A DNA stretch of 64,000 nucleotides from Pseudomonas parafulva NBRC 16636 = DSM 17004 (lineage in GTDB: Bacteria; Pseudomonadota; Gammaproteobacteria; Pseudomonadales; Pseudomonadaceae): the NCBI RefSeq assembly GCF_000730645.1, contig NZ_BBIU01000002.1:1-64000 (forward strand), given 5' to 3'. The notes under the pieces were generated by a model, which was given only the letters and a program-made list of their open reading frames with translations, did not search any database and was not told where the DNA came from. Of the stretch, positions 1-10,800 are shown one piece after another; within the stretch, counting starts at the first letter, position 1; each line of letters begins with the position of its first letter. A program made the translations under genes and the position numbers.

Positions 1-211
1 TCCCACAAATTGAATTGCGCCAGCATTCAGAGTTTTTTGGAAGACAGTTTCCACAGGCTCTTGGGTTGTCTGAGATGGGAACCCGCCGCACGCGCCTACG
101 ACCAAATGACGAGCCGCCCCCTGCCAACGATGCATTCGCCCCCCTGCGCGGGCTTCATACCATCGCTGCATCGCCTGTCGCTGGACAGGCATCGACCCGC
201 AGAGGCTCAGC
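1..211. other. Leader region upstream of aldehyde dehydrogenase
   Basis: No credible gene lies in this stretch; the ORFs covering it are out-of-frame extensions over the following gene. It should hold the promoter of the aldehyde dehydrogenase gene, but I could not pick a convincing -35/-10 or -24/-12 pair. The start codon at 212 is preceded by a weak GAGG-like element. Confidence 0.4.
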
Positions 212-1732
<1,521 letters not shown>

Positions 1733-1853
1733 AGTAGTGCCGCCGCCTGTCCCTGCCGGGGGAAAGTTCGTTCCAAAGTAGCATTTGGCCGTGACGCCCC
1801 CCGTGCATTAATGCCGTTACCGGAATCGCCCGGCACAAGAAGAGGACCTGCCC

Positions 1854-1925
1854 ATGTGGACCCGACCCGCCTATACCGACTTGCGCATCGGCTTTGAAGT
1901 GACGATGTATTTCGCCAACCGTTGA
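1854..1925 (+). CDS. pqqA: Orphan PqqA-like precursor peptide for PQQ
   Basis: A 23-codon ORF, too short for ordinary gene finders, encodes a near-canonical PqqA. PqqA is the peptide whose Glu and Tyr are cross-linked by PqqE and cut out to become pyrroloquinoline quinone. The required E-x3-Y spacing is present as E15 and Y19 within FEVTMYF, at the positions known for PqqA. A GAGGA ribosome site ends about 7 bases before the ATG. No pqqB-pqqE genes follow, so this copy would rely on a main pqq operon elsewhere. Its place between an aldehyde dehydrogenase and the ercA-type gene suggests it boosts cofactor supply when alcohol-oxidising quinoproteins are induced. Confidence 0.85.
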   Translation: MWTRPAYTDLRIGFEVTMYFANR

Positions 1926-1937
1926 GGCATCAGGCAC

Positions 1938-1958
1938 CGGCCGCCACGACGGCGGCCG
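1938..1958 (+). terminator. GC-rich hairpin after pqqA
   Basis: A perfect 8-bp stem (CGGCCGCC / GGCGGCCG) with a 5-base loop starts 12 bases after the pqqA stop. There is no T-run, so it may stabilise the short pqqA message or cause partial termination rather than act as a full intrinsic terminator. Confidence 0.4.
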
Positions 1959-2061
1959 GCGCCGGCCACACGCCTGGTTGGCACTTTGGTCTGGTTGCTT
2001 TCGCTGGGGGATGCATTACGCTGGCGGCTAACCTTCCAGAACAATAAGAACAGGCTTGCCC

Positions 2062-3225
2062 ATGAGCCAGAGTTTCAGCCCGCTTCGCAAGTTCGTCTCG
2101 CCTGAAATCATCTTCGGTGCCGGTTGCCGGCACAACGTGGCCAATTACGCCAAAACCTTCGGCGCGCGCAAGGTACTGGTGGTCAGTGACCCCGGCGTGA
2201 TCGCTGCCGGTTGGGTCGCGGACGTCGAGGCCAGCCTGCAGGCGCAGGGCATCGACTATCGCCTGTACAGCGCGGTATCGCCCAACCCCCGGGTTGAAGA
2301 GGTGATGCTCGGCGCCGACCTCTACCGCGAGCACCACTGCGATGTGATCGTTGCGGTGGGTGGCGGCAGCCCCATGGACTGCGGCAAGGCCATCGGCATC
2401 GTGGTCGCCCATGGCCGCAGCATTCTCGAGTTCGAAGGGGTGGACATGATCCGCGTGCCTAGCCCGCCGCTGATCCTCATCCCGACCACTGCCGGTACAT
2501 CGGCGGATGTGTCGCAGTTCGTGATCATCTCCAACCAGCAGGAGCGCATGAAGTTCTCCATCGTCAGCAAGGCGGTGGTGCCCGATGTGTCGCTGATCGA
2601 CCCGCAGACCACCTTGAGCATGGACCCCTTCCTGTCGGCCTGTACCGGCATCGACGCGCTGGTGCACGCCATCGAGGCGTTCGTTTCCACGGGGCACGGC
2701 CCGCTGACCGACCCCCATGCCCTGGAAGCCATGCGCCTGATCAATGGCAACCTGGTGGAGATGATCGCCAACCCCCGCGACATTGGCCTGCGCGAGAAAG
2801 TGATGCTGGGCAGCATGCAGGCGGGGCTGGCGTTTTCCAATGCCATCCTGGGTGCGGTGCACGCCATGTCACACAGCCTGGGCGGCTTTCTCGACCTGCC
2901 TCATGGGTTGTGCAATGCCGTGCTGGTCGAGCATGTGGTGGCATTCAACTACAGCTCGGCGCCGGAGCGGTTCAAGGTGATTGCCGAGGTAATGGGCATC
3001 GACTGCCGGGGCTTGAACCACCGGCAGATCTGCGCGCGCCTGGTGGAGCACCTGATCGCCCTCAAGCACGCCATGGGCTTCCATGAAACCCTGGGCCTGC
3101 ACGGTGTGCGTACCAGCGACATACCGTTTTTGTCCCAGCATGCCATGGGCGACCCGTGCATTCTTACCAACCCCCGCGCTTCCAGCCAGCGCGACGTGGA
3201 GGTCGTGTATGGCGAGGCCCTCTGA
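2062..3225 (+). CDS. ercA: Iron-containing alcohol dehydrogenase (ErcA-like)
   Basis: This 387-residue protein is a group III, iron-dependent, NAD-linked alcohol dehydrogenase. It has the nucleotide-binding GGGSPMDCGKA motif near 100-110 and the metal-ligand segments CTGIDALVHAIEAF and AVHAMSHSLGGFLDLPHG. The ATG at 2062 is preferred over an in-frame TTG six bases upstream. Its stop overlaps the following kinase start by 17 bases, so the two are translationally coupled. In P. aeruginosa the homologous ercA sits in the ethanol-oxidation regulon and is thought to serve signalling rather than bulk catalysis; that role is transferred here from context. Confidence 0.85.
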   Translation: MSQSFSPLRKFVSPEIIFGAGCRHNVANYAKTFGARKVLVVSDPGVIAAGWVADVEASLQAQGIDYRLYSAVSPNPRVEEVMLGADLYREHHCDVIVAVGGGSPMDCGKAIGIVVAHGRSILEFEGVDMIRVPSPPLILIPTTAGTSADVSQFVIISNQQERMKFSIVSKAVVPDVSLIDPQTTLSMDPFLSACTGIDALVHAIEAFVSTGHGPLTDPHALEAMRLINGNLVEMIANPRDIGLREKVMLGSMQAGLAFSNAILGAVHAMSHSLGGFLDLPHGLCNAVLVEHVVAFNYSSAPERFKVIAEVMGIDCRGLNHRQICARLVEHLIALKHAMGFHETLGLHGVRTSDIPFLSQHAMGDPCILTNPRASSQRDVEVVYGEAL

Positions 3226-4936
3226 GGAGCAGCAGCGGGCGCTGGCCGGGTTGCTGGGCCTGGGTGACCACTCGGCGCGCAAGAGCCATTACCCCGAGCT
3301 GGCCGCCCGGCTGGATGAACTGGAGGCAGAGCGAAACCGCTACAAGTGGCTGTTTGAAAACGCAGTTCATGGCATTTTCCAGGCCAGCCTGGAAGACGGC
3401 ATGCGCGCCGCCAACCCGGCGCTTGCGCGCATGCTGGGGTATGACGACCCGCAGGCTGTGCTGGTCAGCCTGAAGGACCTCGCCGCCAACCTGTTCGTCG
3501 GCGGCGCTCAGGAGCTGCAGGCGATTACCGCCACCCTGGCCCGCGAGCACAGCCTGCATGGCTACGAAACCCGCCTGCGGCGCCGGGACGGTAGCCCTGT
3601 CGATGTGCTGATGAACCTGCTGCTCAAGCCCGGCCAGCAAGCCTTGGTCGAGGGGTTCGTGGCCGATATCACCGAGCGCAAGCTGGCCCAGCAACACCTG
3701 CAGCAGCTCAATGACCAGCTTGAGCAGCGGGTAGCCGCCCGCACCGACGAGCTGCTGGAGGCCAACCGCAACCTGCAGCAGCAGATTGCCGAGCGCAAGC
3801 AGATTGCCCGGGCGCTGCGTGATGCCAGGGACGCCGCGCAAACCGCCAACCGCAGCAAGGACAAGTACCTGGCTGCCGCCAGCCATGACCTGCTGCAACC
3901 GCTGAATGCCGCCCGGCTGCTCATCTCGACCCTGCGCGAGCGGCAGCTGCCCCAAGCCGAGCAGGTGCTGGTGGAGCGTACCCACCAGGCCCTCGAAGGC
4001 GCCGAGGATTTGCTTACCGACCTGCTGGACATTTCCCGCCTGGACCAGGCGGCGGTGAAGCCGGACATTGCCGTGTATCACCTGCAGGCGCTGTTCGCGC
4101 CGCTGGTGTCGGAATTCCGCTCGGTGGCCGATGCAGCAGGCATCGCGTTGCGTGCCCGGTTCGGGCAGCATGCCGTCAGCACCGACCTGCGGCTGATGAC
4201 CCGTATCTTGCGCAACTTGCTCAGCAACGCATTCCGCTATACCGCCGAGGGCCGAGTATTGCTGGGGGCAAGGCGCCGCGGGCGGTACCTGCGGCTGGAA
4301 GTCTGGGACACCGGGCGGGGCATCGCCGAAGATCGCCTGGGGGCCATCTTTCTTGAGTTCAACCAGCTGGATGTGGGCCGCGCTGCCGACCGCAAGGGTG
4401 TGGGCCTGGGGCTGGCCATCGTCGAGCGCATCGCCAAGATCCTCGGCCATTCGGTACAGGTGCGCTCCTGGCCGGGGCGGGGCTCGGTGTTCAGCATCGA
4501 GGTGCCATTGGCCGATGCACTGCCAGTGGAGGTTCGCCCCTGCCAGGTGCTGCCGATGGCGGGGGACCCGCTGCCGGGGCGGCGCCTGCTGGTGCTGGAT
4601 AACGAAGCGAGCATTCTGCAAAGCATGGGCGCGTTGCTGGGCCAATGGGGGTGCGAAGTGGTCACCGCCACCGACCAGCAGGCTGCCTTGCTGGCCTTGC
4701 AGGGCCAGGCGCCTGAATTGATTCTGGCCGACTACCACCTTGACCATGGTGTGCTGGGCTGCGATGTGGCTTGCCGGCTGCGGGCGCATTTCGCCCAGCA
4801 CATCCCTACGGTAGTCATCACGGCAGACCGCAGCGACCCGTGCCGCCGTGCGCTGCAGGCGCTGGGCATGCCGATACTCAACAAACCGGTCAAGCCGGGC
4901 AAGTTACGGGCGGTGTTGAGCCAATTGCTGGCCTGA
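3209..4936 (+). CDS. ercS: Hybrid sensor histidine kinase with PAS and receiver domains (ErcS-like)
   Basis: The start chosen is the ATG at 3209, with GGAGG ending 7 bases upstream, inside the end of ercA; longer readings cover ercA. The 575-aa product has a PAS domain (about 40-155), a coiled coil (155-215), a HisKA domain with phospho-acceptor H226 in the ASHDLLQPLNA motif typical of the NahK/ErcS group, an ATPase domain with DTGRGI and GVGLGLAIV boxes, and a C-terminal receiver with phosphorylatable D508. No membrane segment is visible, so it should sense a cytoplasmic signal. Its place after the alcohol dehydrogenase suggests control of alcohol-oxidation genes through a response regulator outside the window. 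Confidence 0.85.
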   Translation: MARPSEEQQRALAGLLGLGDHSARKSHYPELAARLDELEAERNRYKWLFENAVHGIFQASLEDGMRAANPALARMLGYDDPQAVLVSLKDLAANLFVGGAQELQAITATLAREHSLHGYETRLRRRDGSPVDVLMNLLLKPGQQALVEGFVADITERKLAQQHLQQLNDQLEQRVAARTDELLEANRNLQQQIAERKQIARALRDARDAAQTANRSKDKYLAAASHDLLQPLNAARLLISTLRERQLPQAEQVLVERTHQALEGAEDLLTDLLDISRLDQAAVKPDIAVYHLQALFAPLVSEFRSVADAAGIALRARFGQHAVSTDLRLMTRILRNLLSNAFRYTAEGRVLLGARRRGRYLRLEVWDTGRGIAEDRLGAIFLEFNQLDVGRAADRKGVGLGLAIVERIAKILGHSVQVRSWPGRGSVFSIEVPLADALPVEVRPCQVLPMAGDPLPGRRLLVLDNEASILQSMGALLGQWGCEVVTATDQQAALLALQGQAPELILADYHLDHGVLGCDVACRLRAHFAQHIPTVVITADRSDPCRRALQALGMPILNKPVKPGKLRAVLSQLLA

Positions 4937-4946
4937 CGCTATTTGG

Positions 4947-4979
4947 CTGACAACGTCAGGGCATTGTCAGGGAATTTTA
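4947..4979 (+). terminator. Probable intrinsic terminator after ercS-like gene
   Basis: CTGACAA at 4947-4953 pairs with TTGTCAG at 4964-4970, followed shortly by a TTTT tract. It sits 10 bases after the kinase stop. Confidence 0.5.
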
Positions 4980-5073
4980 AGGTTGGCATGGATATCTCAT
5001 GTAATGCGGGCACGGCGCAGCCGGGTTGACCTTGCAGCTGCTCGCAGCTGAACAAGAACAATAGGGGGCTAAC

Positions 5074-5307
5074 ATGAGTTGTCTGATATGCGCGGGGCAG
5101 GCCGAGTCCATCGAGTGCAGCAGTGGCTGGGAGCAGCGCCAATGTGCGGTGTGCGGGTGTTACCGAATGTCCCAGGACCTGATACTGGCAATGATGGAAG
5201 AAGGGCAGATATTCGATACCGTGCGTATGCGCGAGTGGCTGATGGCCAACCGAAGCCTGGTGCCCGTGCCCTGCATCGATCACCCCCAGGCCATTCTGAT
5301 GCCGTGA
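5074..5307 (+). CDS. Small hypothetical protein with CxxC motifs
   Basis: A 77-aa protein with cysteine pairs CLICAG near the start and CAVCGC at about 24-29, spaced like a single zinc-binding knuckle. The rest is acidic and helical-looking with no membrane segment. An AGGGGG element precedes the ATG. It is flanked by a terminator on each side, so it is a single-gene unit. I do not recognise a family; the four-cysteine arrangement suggests metal binding, but no function should be assigned. Confidence 0.65.
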   Translation: MSCLICAGQAESIECSSGWEQRQCAVCGCYRMSQDLILAMMEEGQIFDTVRMREWLMANRSLVPVPCIDHPQAILMP

Positions 5308-5316
5308 TGGCGTGTG

Positions 5317-5341
5317 CAGGCAAGCCATTCCGGCTTGCCTG
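5317..5341. terminator. Bidirectional terminator between convergent genes
   Basis: CAGGCAAGCC pairs with GGCTTGCCTG around an ATTCC loop: a perfect 10-bp stem between the small CxxC gene and the convergent SDR gene. Confidence 0.65.
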
Positions 5342-5349
5342 ACGTCGCT

Positions 5350-6207
5350 TTACAGGATTGGCTTGCCGCCAGTGACGGCATAGCGCGAGCCGCTGATGTA
5401 GCTGGCCTCGTCAGACCCCAGGAGGACGTAGATAGGGGCCACCTCCACCGGCTGGCCCGGGCGACCCATGGGGTAGCCAGAGCCGAAGTTTCGAACGGCC
5501 TCATCAGGCATGGTGGCGGGGATGAGGGGTGTCCAGATCGGGCCCGGTGCCACGCTGTTCACCCGCACGCCGCGCTTGGCGAGCGATTGCGCAAGGCCTG
5601 CCGTGAAGTTGGCGATGGCGCCTTTGGTGGCGGCATAGGCCAGCAGCGATGAAGACGGGTCGTCCGAGTTGACCGAGCTGGTGTTGATGATCGAACTGCC
5701 CTTGGGCATCGATGGCAGGGCGGCCTTGCAGATGCGGAAAATCGCGGTGATGTTGGTGTCGAAGGTTTTTACCCATTCATCATCGTCGATGTCTTCGAAG
5801 GCCTCGTGGGCCATCTGGAACGCTGCGTTGTTCACCAGGATGTCAATGCGCCCGAACTGGGCGACGGTTTGCTCGACGATAGCCCGGCATTGCTGCTTCT
5901 GGGCCAGGTCACCGGGTAGCAGCAGGCACTTGCGCCCGGCTTCTTCCACCCAGCGGGCGGTTTCCTTGGCGTCTTCGTGTTCGTCCAGGTAGGAAATGGC
6001 CACGTCGGCACCTTCTCGCGCATAGGCAATGGCCACTGCACGGCCAATGCCGCTGTCGCCGCCGGTGATCAGCGCTTTTTTGCCCTCCAGCCGGTTATGG
6101 CCTTTGTAGCTATGCTCGCCGCAATCGGGTACCGGCTCCATCTTGCGCTGGGAACCTGGCACGGCCTGGGGCTGGGATGGGAAGGGCGGGGTAGGGTATT
6201 CGCGCAT
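5350..6207 (-). CDS. Short-chain dehydrogenase/reductase (YghA-like)
   Basis: A 285-aa SDR oxidoreductase, longer at the N-terminus than classical SDRs. It shows the cofactor motif ITGGDSGIG at about 48-56, NNAA in the NAG position, and the catalytic segment with INTSSVNS followed by YAATKGA (the YxxxK pair). The proline-rich N-terminal extension (PTPPFPSQPQAVPG) and HNRLEGKKALITG boundary are typical of the YghA/glucose-dehydrogenase-like group common in Pseudomonas stress regulons. GGAG lies 8 bases before the ATG. Substrate unknown; likely NADP(H)-dependent. Confidence 0.8.
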   Translation of the reverse strand: MREYPTPPFPSQPQAVPGSQRKMEPVPDCGEHSYKGHNRLEGKKALITGGDSGIGRAVAIAYAREGADVAISYLDEHEDAKETARWVEEAGRKCLLLPGDLAQKQQCRAIVEQTVAQFGRIDILVNNAAFQMAHEAFEDIDDDEWVKTFDTNITAIFRICKAALPSMPKGSSIINTSSVNSDDPSSSLLAYAATKGAIANFTAGLAQSLAKRGVRVNSVAPGPIWTPLIPATMPDEAVRNFGSGYPMGRPGQPVEVAPIYVLLGSDEASYISGSRYAVTGGKPIL

Positions 6208-6366
6208 GGTAGAAGCTCCTGCAGTTGAGAATGCTCATACCTGTTCGAATGGGTAGCGCCGGTTGCGTTGAGTCTGATTGGGCTTGGCACGACGAGCGGC
6301 GCAGGGGCAGGTTGCCTGCAGGGCAGTGAAACCCGCTGCGCCGTGGCGCAGCGGTCACGTCACTGG

Positions 6367-7698
6367 TCAGGCCTTGCGTACCCTCAATACTCCCCACACC
6401 AGCCCCAGTACTGCGGCGATGACGGAGGCTGAGAGCACACCCAGCTTCGCCGCCCCGAGCGTTGCTGGGTCGATGAAGGCGAGGTTGGCGATGAAGATCG
6501 ACATGGTGAACCCGATGCCGGCCAGCAGGCCGATCAAGGTGATGCCGCTCCAGGTGACGCCTGCGGGCAGCGAGCAGAACCCCAAGCGCACCATCAGCCA
6601 ACTGACACTGATGATGCCGACGGGCTTGCCCACTACCAACGCCAGCATTACCGCCAGCATCACCCCGTGAGGCGCCTGGGCCCCCAGGTCTACGCCCCCC
6701 ACGCTCACCCCGGCATTGGCCAGTGCAAACACCGGCATGATCGCGTAGGCCACCCACGGGTGCAGGGCGCTTTGCACGCGAACCACAGGCGGCAGCAGTT
6801 CCCGTTGCGCCAGGCGCAGGTGCTTCAGCGGGCTGAGCAAGTCGCCAGGGGCCTTGCCGGCGTTGCGGGCGCGGCCCACCAGCTCCTGGGTGAAGCGGGT
6901 CACTGCTTCGAGTGGCGTTTCGCGCATAGGGCGGGCAGTGACCGGGGTCATCAGGCCCAGCACCACGCCGGCGAGCGTCGGGTGGGCACCGGTCATCAGC
7001 ACACCCACCCAGGTAATGGCGCCCGGGATGACATAGGCGTAGGCGGAGCCGACACCAATGCGCTGCAGCCCTACCACCAGCGCAAGGCCCAGGGCGGCGA
7101 CCGCGAAACCGCTGTAGTCCAGCCCACCGGAATAGAACACGGCGATGATCAGCACGGCGATGATGTCATCGATGATCGCCAGGGCCAGCAGGAAAACCCG
7201 CACGTTGGACGGGATCGACTTGCCGAGCAAGGCCAGTACCCCAACGGCGAATGCGATGTCGGTGGCGGTCGGTACCGCCCAGCCCCGCTGATCGTCAGCT
7301 GCGTGGCCAAAGCCCAGGTAAACCAGTGCCGGCACGGCCACCCCGCCAATGGCGGCAACCATCGGCAAGGTTGCCTGGCGCAGGTTGGCCAAGGCGCCTT
7401 CATGGATCTCGCGGCGGATCTCCATGCCGACCACCAGGAAGAAAATGGTCATCAGCCCATCGTTTACCCAAAAGTGCAGCGGTTGGGCGTACACCAGCGA
7501 ACCTACACCCAGGGTTATCGGGGTGTGCCACAGGGCTTCGTAACTGTCAGCAGCAGGTGAGTTGGCCCAGACAAGGGCGGCGATGGCAGCGATCAGCAGG
7601 ACGACGCCACTGACCGCCTCGATGTGAAGGAAGTGCTCGAAACGGGCGAGGGCACGTTCGGCCAATTGCTGGGCTCGGGGCAGTTGGGTGTTATGCAT
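6367..7698 (-). CDS. nhaA: Na+/H+ antiporter NhaA
   Basis: A 443-aa polytopic membrane protein with the NhaA signature regions [16 protein letters not shown] and the paired aspartates in [12 protein letters not shown] and [12 protein letters not shown], the latter corresponding to the ion-binding Asp pair. It exchanges cytoplasmic Na+ for external protons for pH and sodium homeostasis. A longer reading frame begins at 7755, but the ATG at 7698 has a GGGAG ribosome site and gives a start close to the family norm. It is a single-gene unit facing left. Confidence 0.9.
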   Translation of the reverse strand: MHNTQLPRAQQLAERALARFEHFLHIEAVSGVVLLIAAIAALVWANSPAADSYEALWHTPITLGVGSLVYAQPLHFWVNDGLMTIFFLVVGMEIRREIHEGALANLRQATLPMVAAIGGVAVPALVYLGFGHAADDQRGWAVPTATDIAFAVGVLALLGKSIPSNVRVFLLALAIIDDIIAVLIIAVFYSGGLDYSGFAVAALGLALVVGLQRIGVGSAYAYVIPGAITWVGVLMTGAHPTLAGVVLGLMTPVTARPMRETPLEAVTRFTQELVGRARNAGKAPGDLLSPLKHLRLAQRELLPPVVRVQSALHPWVAYAIMPVFALANAGVSVGGVDLGAQAPHGVMLAVMLALVVGKPVGIISVSWLMVRLGFCSLPAGVTWSGITLIGLLAGIGFTMSIFIANLAFIDPATLGAAKLGVLSASVIAAVLGLVWGVLRVRKA

Positions 7699-7898
7699 AG
7701 GCGCAGGAACTCCCGCATGGCGGCCCGACCTGCGTAGTTTTTTAACCTGCATCACTGCACCACGCAGCTAGCACCCGGGCGCGATTGTAGCGGATGTGGT
7801 GGTAGGAGGGGAGGGTAAGCTTGCAAGGTATTTCTGATGCAAGCGTAGATAGATACCGCTGCACCGGCGTGTGATCCAGGCTCCATGAGGGTTTCGCC

Positions 7899-10800
7899 AT
7901 GACGGAGCTCACCATGGATACACTTCCTTTTGCAGATACATCTGTCGATACCTTCATTGCCAGCCGCTTGCCAGCGTGGCTGACCAACGCTACTGCCGAG
8001 CAGTTGACGGCGCTGCAACAGGCGCTTGCCGAGCAGCAGCGTGCACGCGAGGCCGTTCAGGCGTTGCTGCGCCAAATTCAGCCGCTGGACACCTTCGCCA
8101 GTACGCTCCTCAGCGAGGCGCTGGCCAGAAAAGTGCAGCCGCCGCTGGACGTTCGCCTCGCCACCCTACGCCGCGCCGTGCATATCCGTTACCCCTCCAG
8201 CGTAGGCTTGGCGCCCGACGGCATTGTCCCCGTTACCTTCGAGCAGAGTTTGCTCGCCTGCGCACTGCACAATTTCACCTTGCATGAAACTGCCGAAACA
8301 GCCTGGCTGCAGAACTCGACGTTGCTCGACGCACAGGCCCAGCCGGTCGCCTGGCGGCCCCGGGCATTCGCCGGCCTGTGCCGGTCACTGGATATAGGGG
8401 GCGCCTACCAGCAGCATCTCAAGCAGGTGTTGCTGGCGGACAACACCCGCCGTCACCAAACCGAGTCGGTGCTGGAGGAGGGTTGGCGCGCCCGGCTGGT
8501 AGCCGCCGCGCACATGGCTTGCGCTCAAGGCAACCTGGATGCGCGAGCAGTTGCGCTTGTGACGAACGCCGTACGTGCATCCAGTGACTCGGCAGGGTGG
8601 GCTGCCAACGATGTCCGTTTGCTTGGCCGCCAGATGTGCGGCCTGGTGGTGTTCGAGGAGCATGACGATGCCTCGACACTGCAGCGGATAGTTGCCTGGG
8701 TGCCGGATGATCCCGCGGGCGCGATGCGTACCTATGCCTCCTGGGCACAGTGGTTCAGTGCGTTGGGCGCACGCTTGCGCGACCCAGGTTACCGAAGGTT
8801 CTTCGAGCGCTTCATCAAGGAACAGGACCGCGTCCCTTTCAGCCAGGCGTTACAGCGTTTGCTGGGCACCGGAGGCGCGCAGGACGCCATCGAGCTTGAT
8901 GGGCGCTGGCAGCGTATCGAGGGGCCATTGTGCGCTCACCTGCGCCAAGTGCAGGTAGACACACTGCTGGAGGATGCACAGGCACTGGCCGTACCTACCA
9001 CCAAGGTCGACAGCGTGGAGCGCGACCGCCGCATGCACTGGCTAAAAGGGGTAGGGCTCGACGCGCTGGGGATCGCGAGCTTTTTCGTCCCGGGGCTGGC
9101 CTTGCCCTTGCTGGGGCTGACCGCAGTGCAGTTGGCGGACGAGGTGTACGAAGGCTACCAGGACTGGACGCTGGGCGACCGCGAGGCGGCCTTGGCGCAC
9201 CTGATGGCAGTGGCCGAGAGCGTTGCGATGATGGCCGGCGGTGCTGCGGCCGAGGCAGTGGCCGTCAAGCTGGCGGCGCGGGTGGCTGCGGTGGACGATC
9301 TGGCCCCTGTGCGCCTCTGGAACGGCGAACTGCGCCTGGCCCGCACCGACCTCCCGGGCTACGCAGAGCCAGAGCAGACACTTGCACACGGGCAGCGGGG
9401 CACGCTCCAGGGCCGGTTACATGTGTCTATCTCGAACAAGGCGTACCCGCTGGGCGACGACAATCACGTGCCGACGGTGATCCATCCGTCACGGCCCGAC
9501 GCGCCGGCCATCACCCTGCACGATAACGGCGCATCCGGCGTCCGGCATGGGTTGGAACGCCCCCAGGACTGGCAAGGGGCAGGCCTTTTGGTGCGGCGCC
9601 TGGGGTCCAACCTGGGGGCAGTGAGTGACGCGTTGGCCAAGCGGCTCTTGCGCACGGTGGCCATGAACGAAAACCAGGTGCGCCTGTTGCAGCTCGATAA
9701 CGCCCCCGCACCTGCGCGGTTGTGTGATGCCGCTCAACGCCATGAGCTGCATGAGTGGTTCCCCAGGCTGCGCGGTGAGGCCTTCGAGTCCCATTGGCAG
9801 CACATGCAGGGCACCCCCAGCCGCGCCGCGCAGCCGTTGCATCGCGATTTTCCCACGCTGTCTACCAGGGCTGGGCGCGCGCTGGTGGAACACGCCAGCG
9901 GCAGCCAACTGAGCCAACTACTGGAGCAGCAGCGGGTTCCGCTGGCCATGGCCGAGCAGGCGCGCTGGTTACTGCGTGACGCCTGGCTGGACAGGGCTTG
10001 TGCGGGCTTCGAGCAGCCGGCGGCTATCACGACCGACACTGAGCAGCTGGCCCTGGGCCTGGTAGATGACTTGGCGCCATGGCCGGCCGGGGTACAGGTT
10101 CAGGTACGCGACGCTCGGCTGCAGGGTGATGTGCTTGCGCGGGTAGGCAGTGCGACCGCCCTGGAAACGCGCTGCCTGATTCGCACGCCCCAGGGTTACC
10201 TGGCCACCGACAGCGAGGGTGTCGCTCGGCCCGGCGCGCTGGCGAGCGATGACCTGTTCCAGGCCTTGCTCTGGCACATGGATGCTGAACAGCGTCAAGC
10301 TGTTGCGGGGGCTGACGCCTCATCTCGCGGCCTTGCCAGCGCCCTGGCGGACCGCGCAAGCGCCGACCGGGATCAGGCAGCCACCTTGTTGGCAATGGCG
10401 CCCGTTGCCGGAGGGGTACGCCCGCCCAGGCGGCTGGGCGATGGCCGCCTGGGTTACCCGCTCAGCGGGCGAGCGGAAGGCTCACGCCGCGCCTTGCTGC
10501 ACGGTTACCAGCAGGTATTCCCGACGCTGAAGGATGTGGACGTTGAGGCCTACCTTGAAACCGTGCGGTTGCGCGGGGACACCCCTTGGGAACACTTGCG
10601 GCATCTGCATCAGTGCTTGCTGGACCTGAACGAAAGCCTGGCGGCCTGGCGGCGCGAGGCAACCGCAGCACCGCTGGCGGAGCGTCGTCGGCAGATTGCC
10701 CGGCGCATTCGCCACTGCTGGCGGCGCAAGCGCCCGGACGCTGACGGCCAGTACCGTCTGGTCATCGACAGCGAGCGCATCGACAGCTTGCCGGTGCTTC

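Noticed and set aside
1975..2000. Possible sigma-54 promoter (GGCAC...TTGC) before ercA
   Set aside because: The spacing between the GG and GC elements is not the required ten bases.
3164..4801. 545-codon minus-strand frame across the sensor kinase gene
   Set aside because: Antisense shadow; the plus strand has all histidine kinase and receiver motifs.
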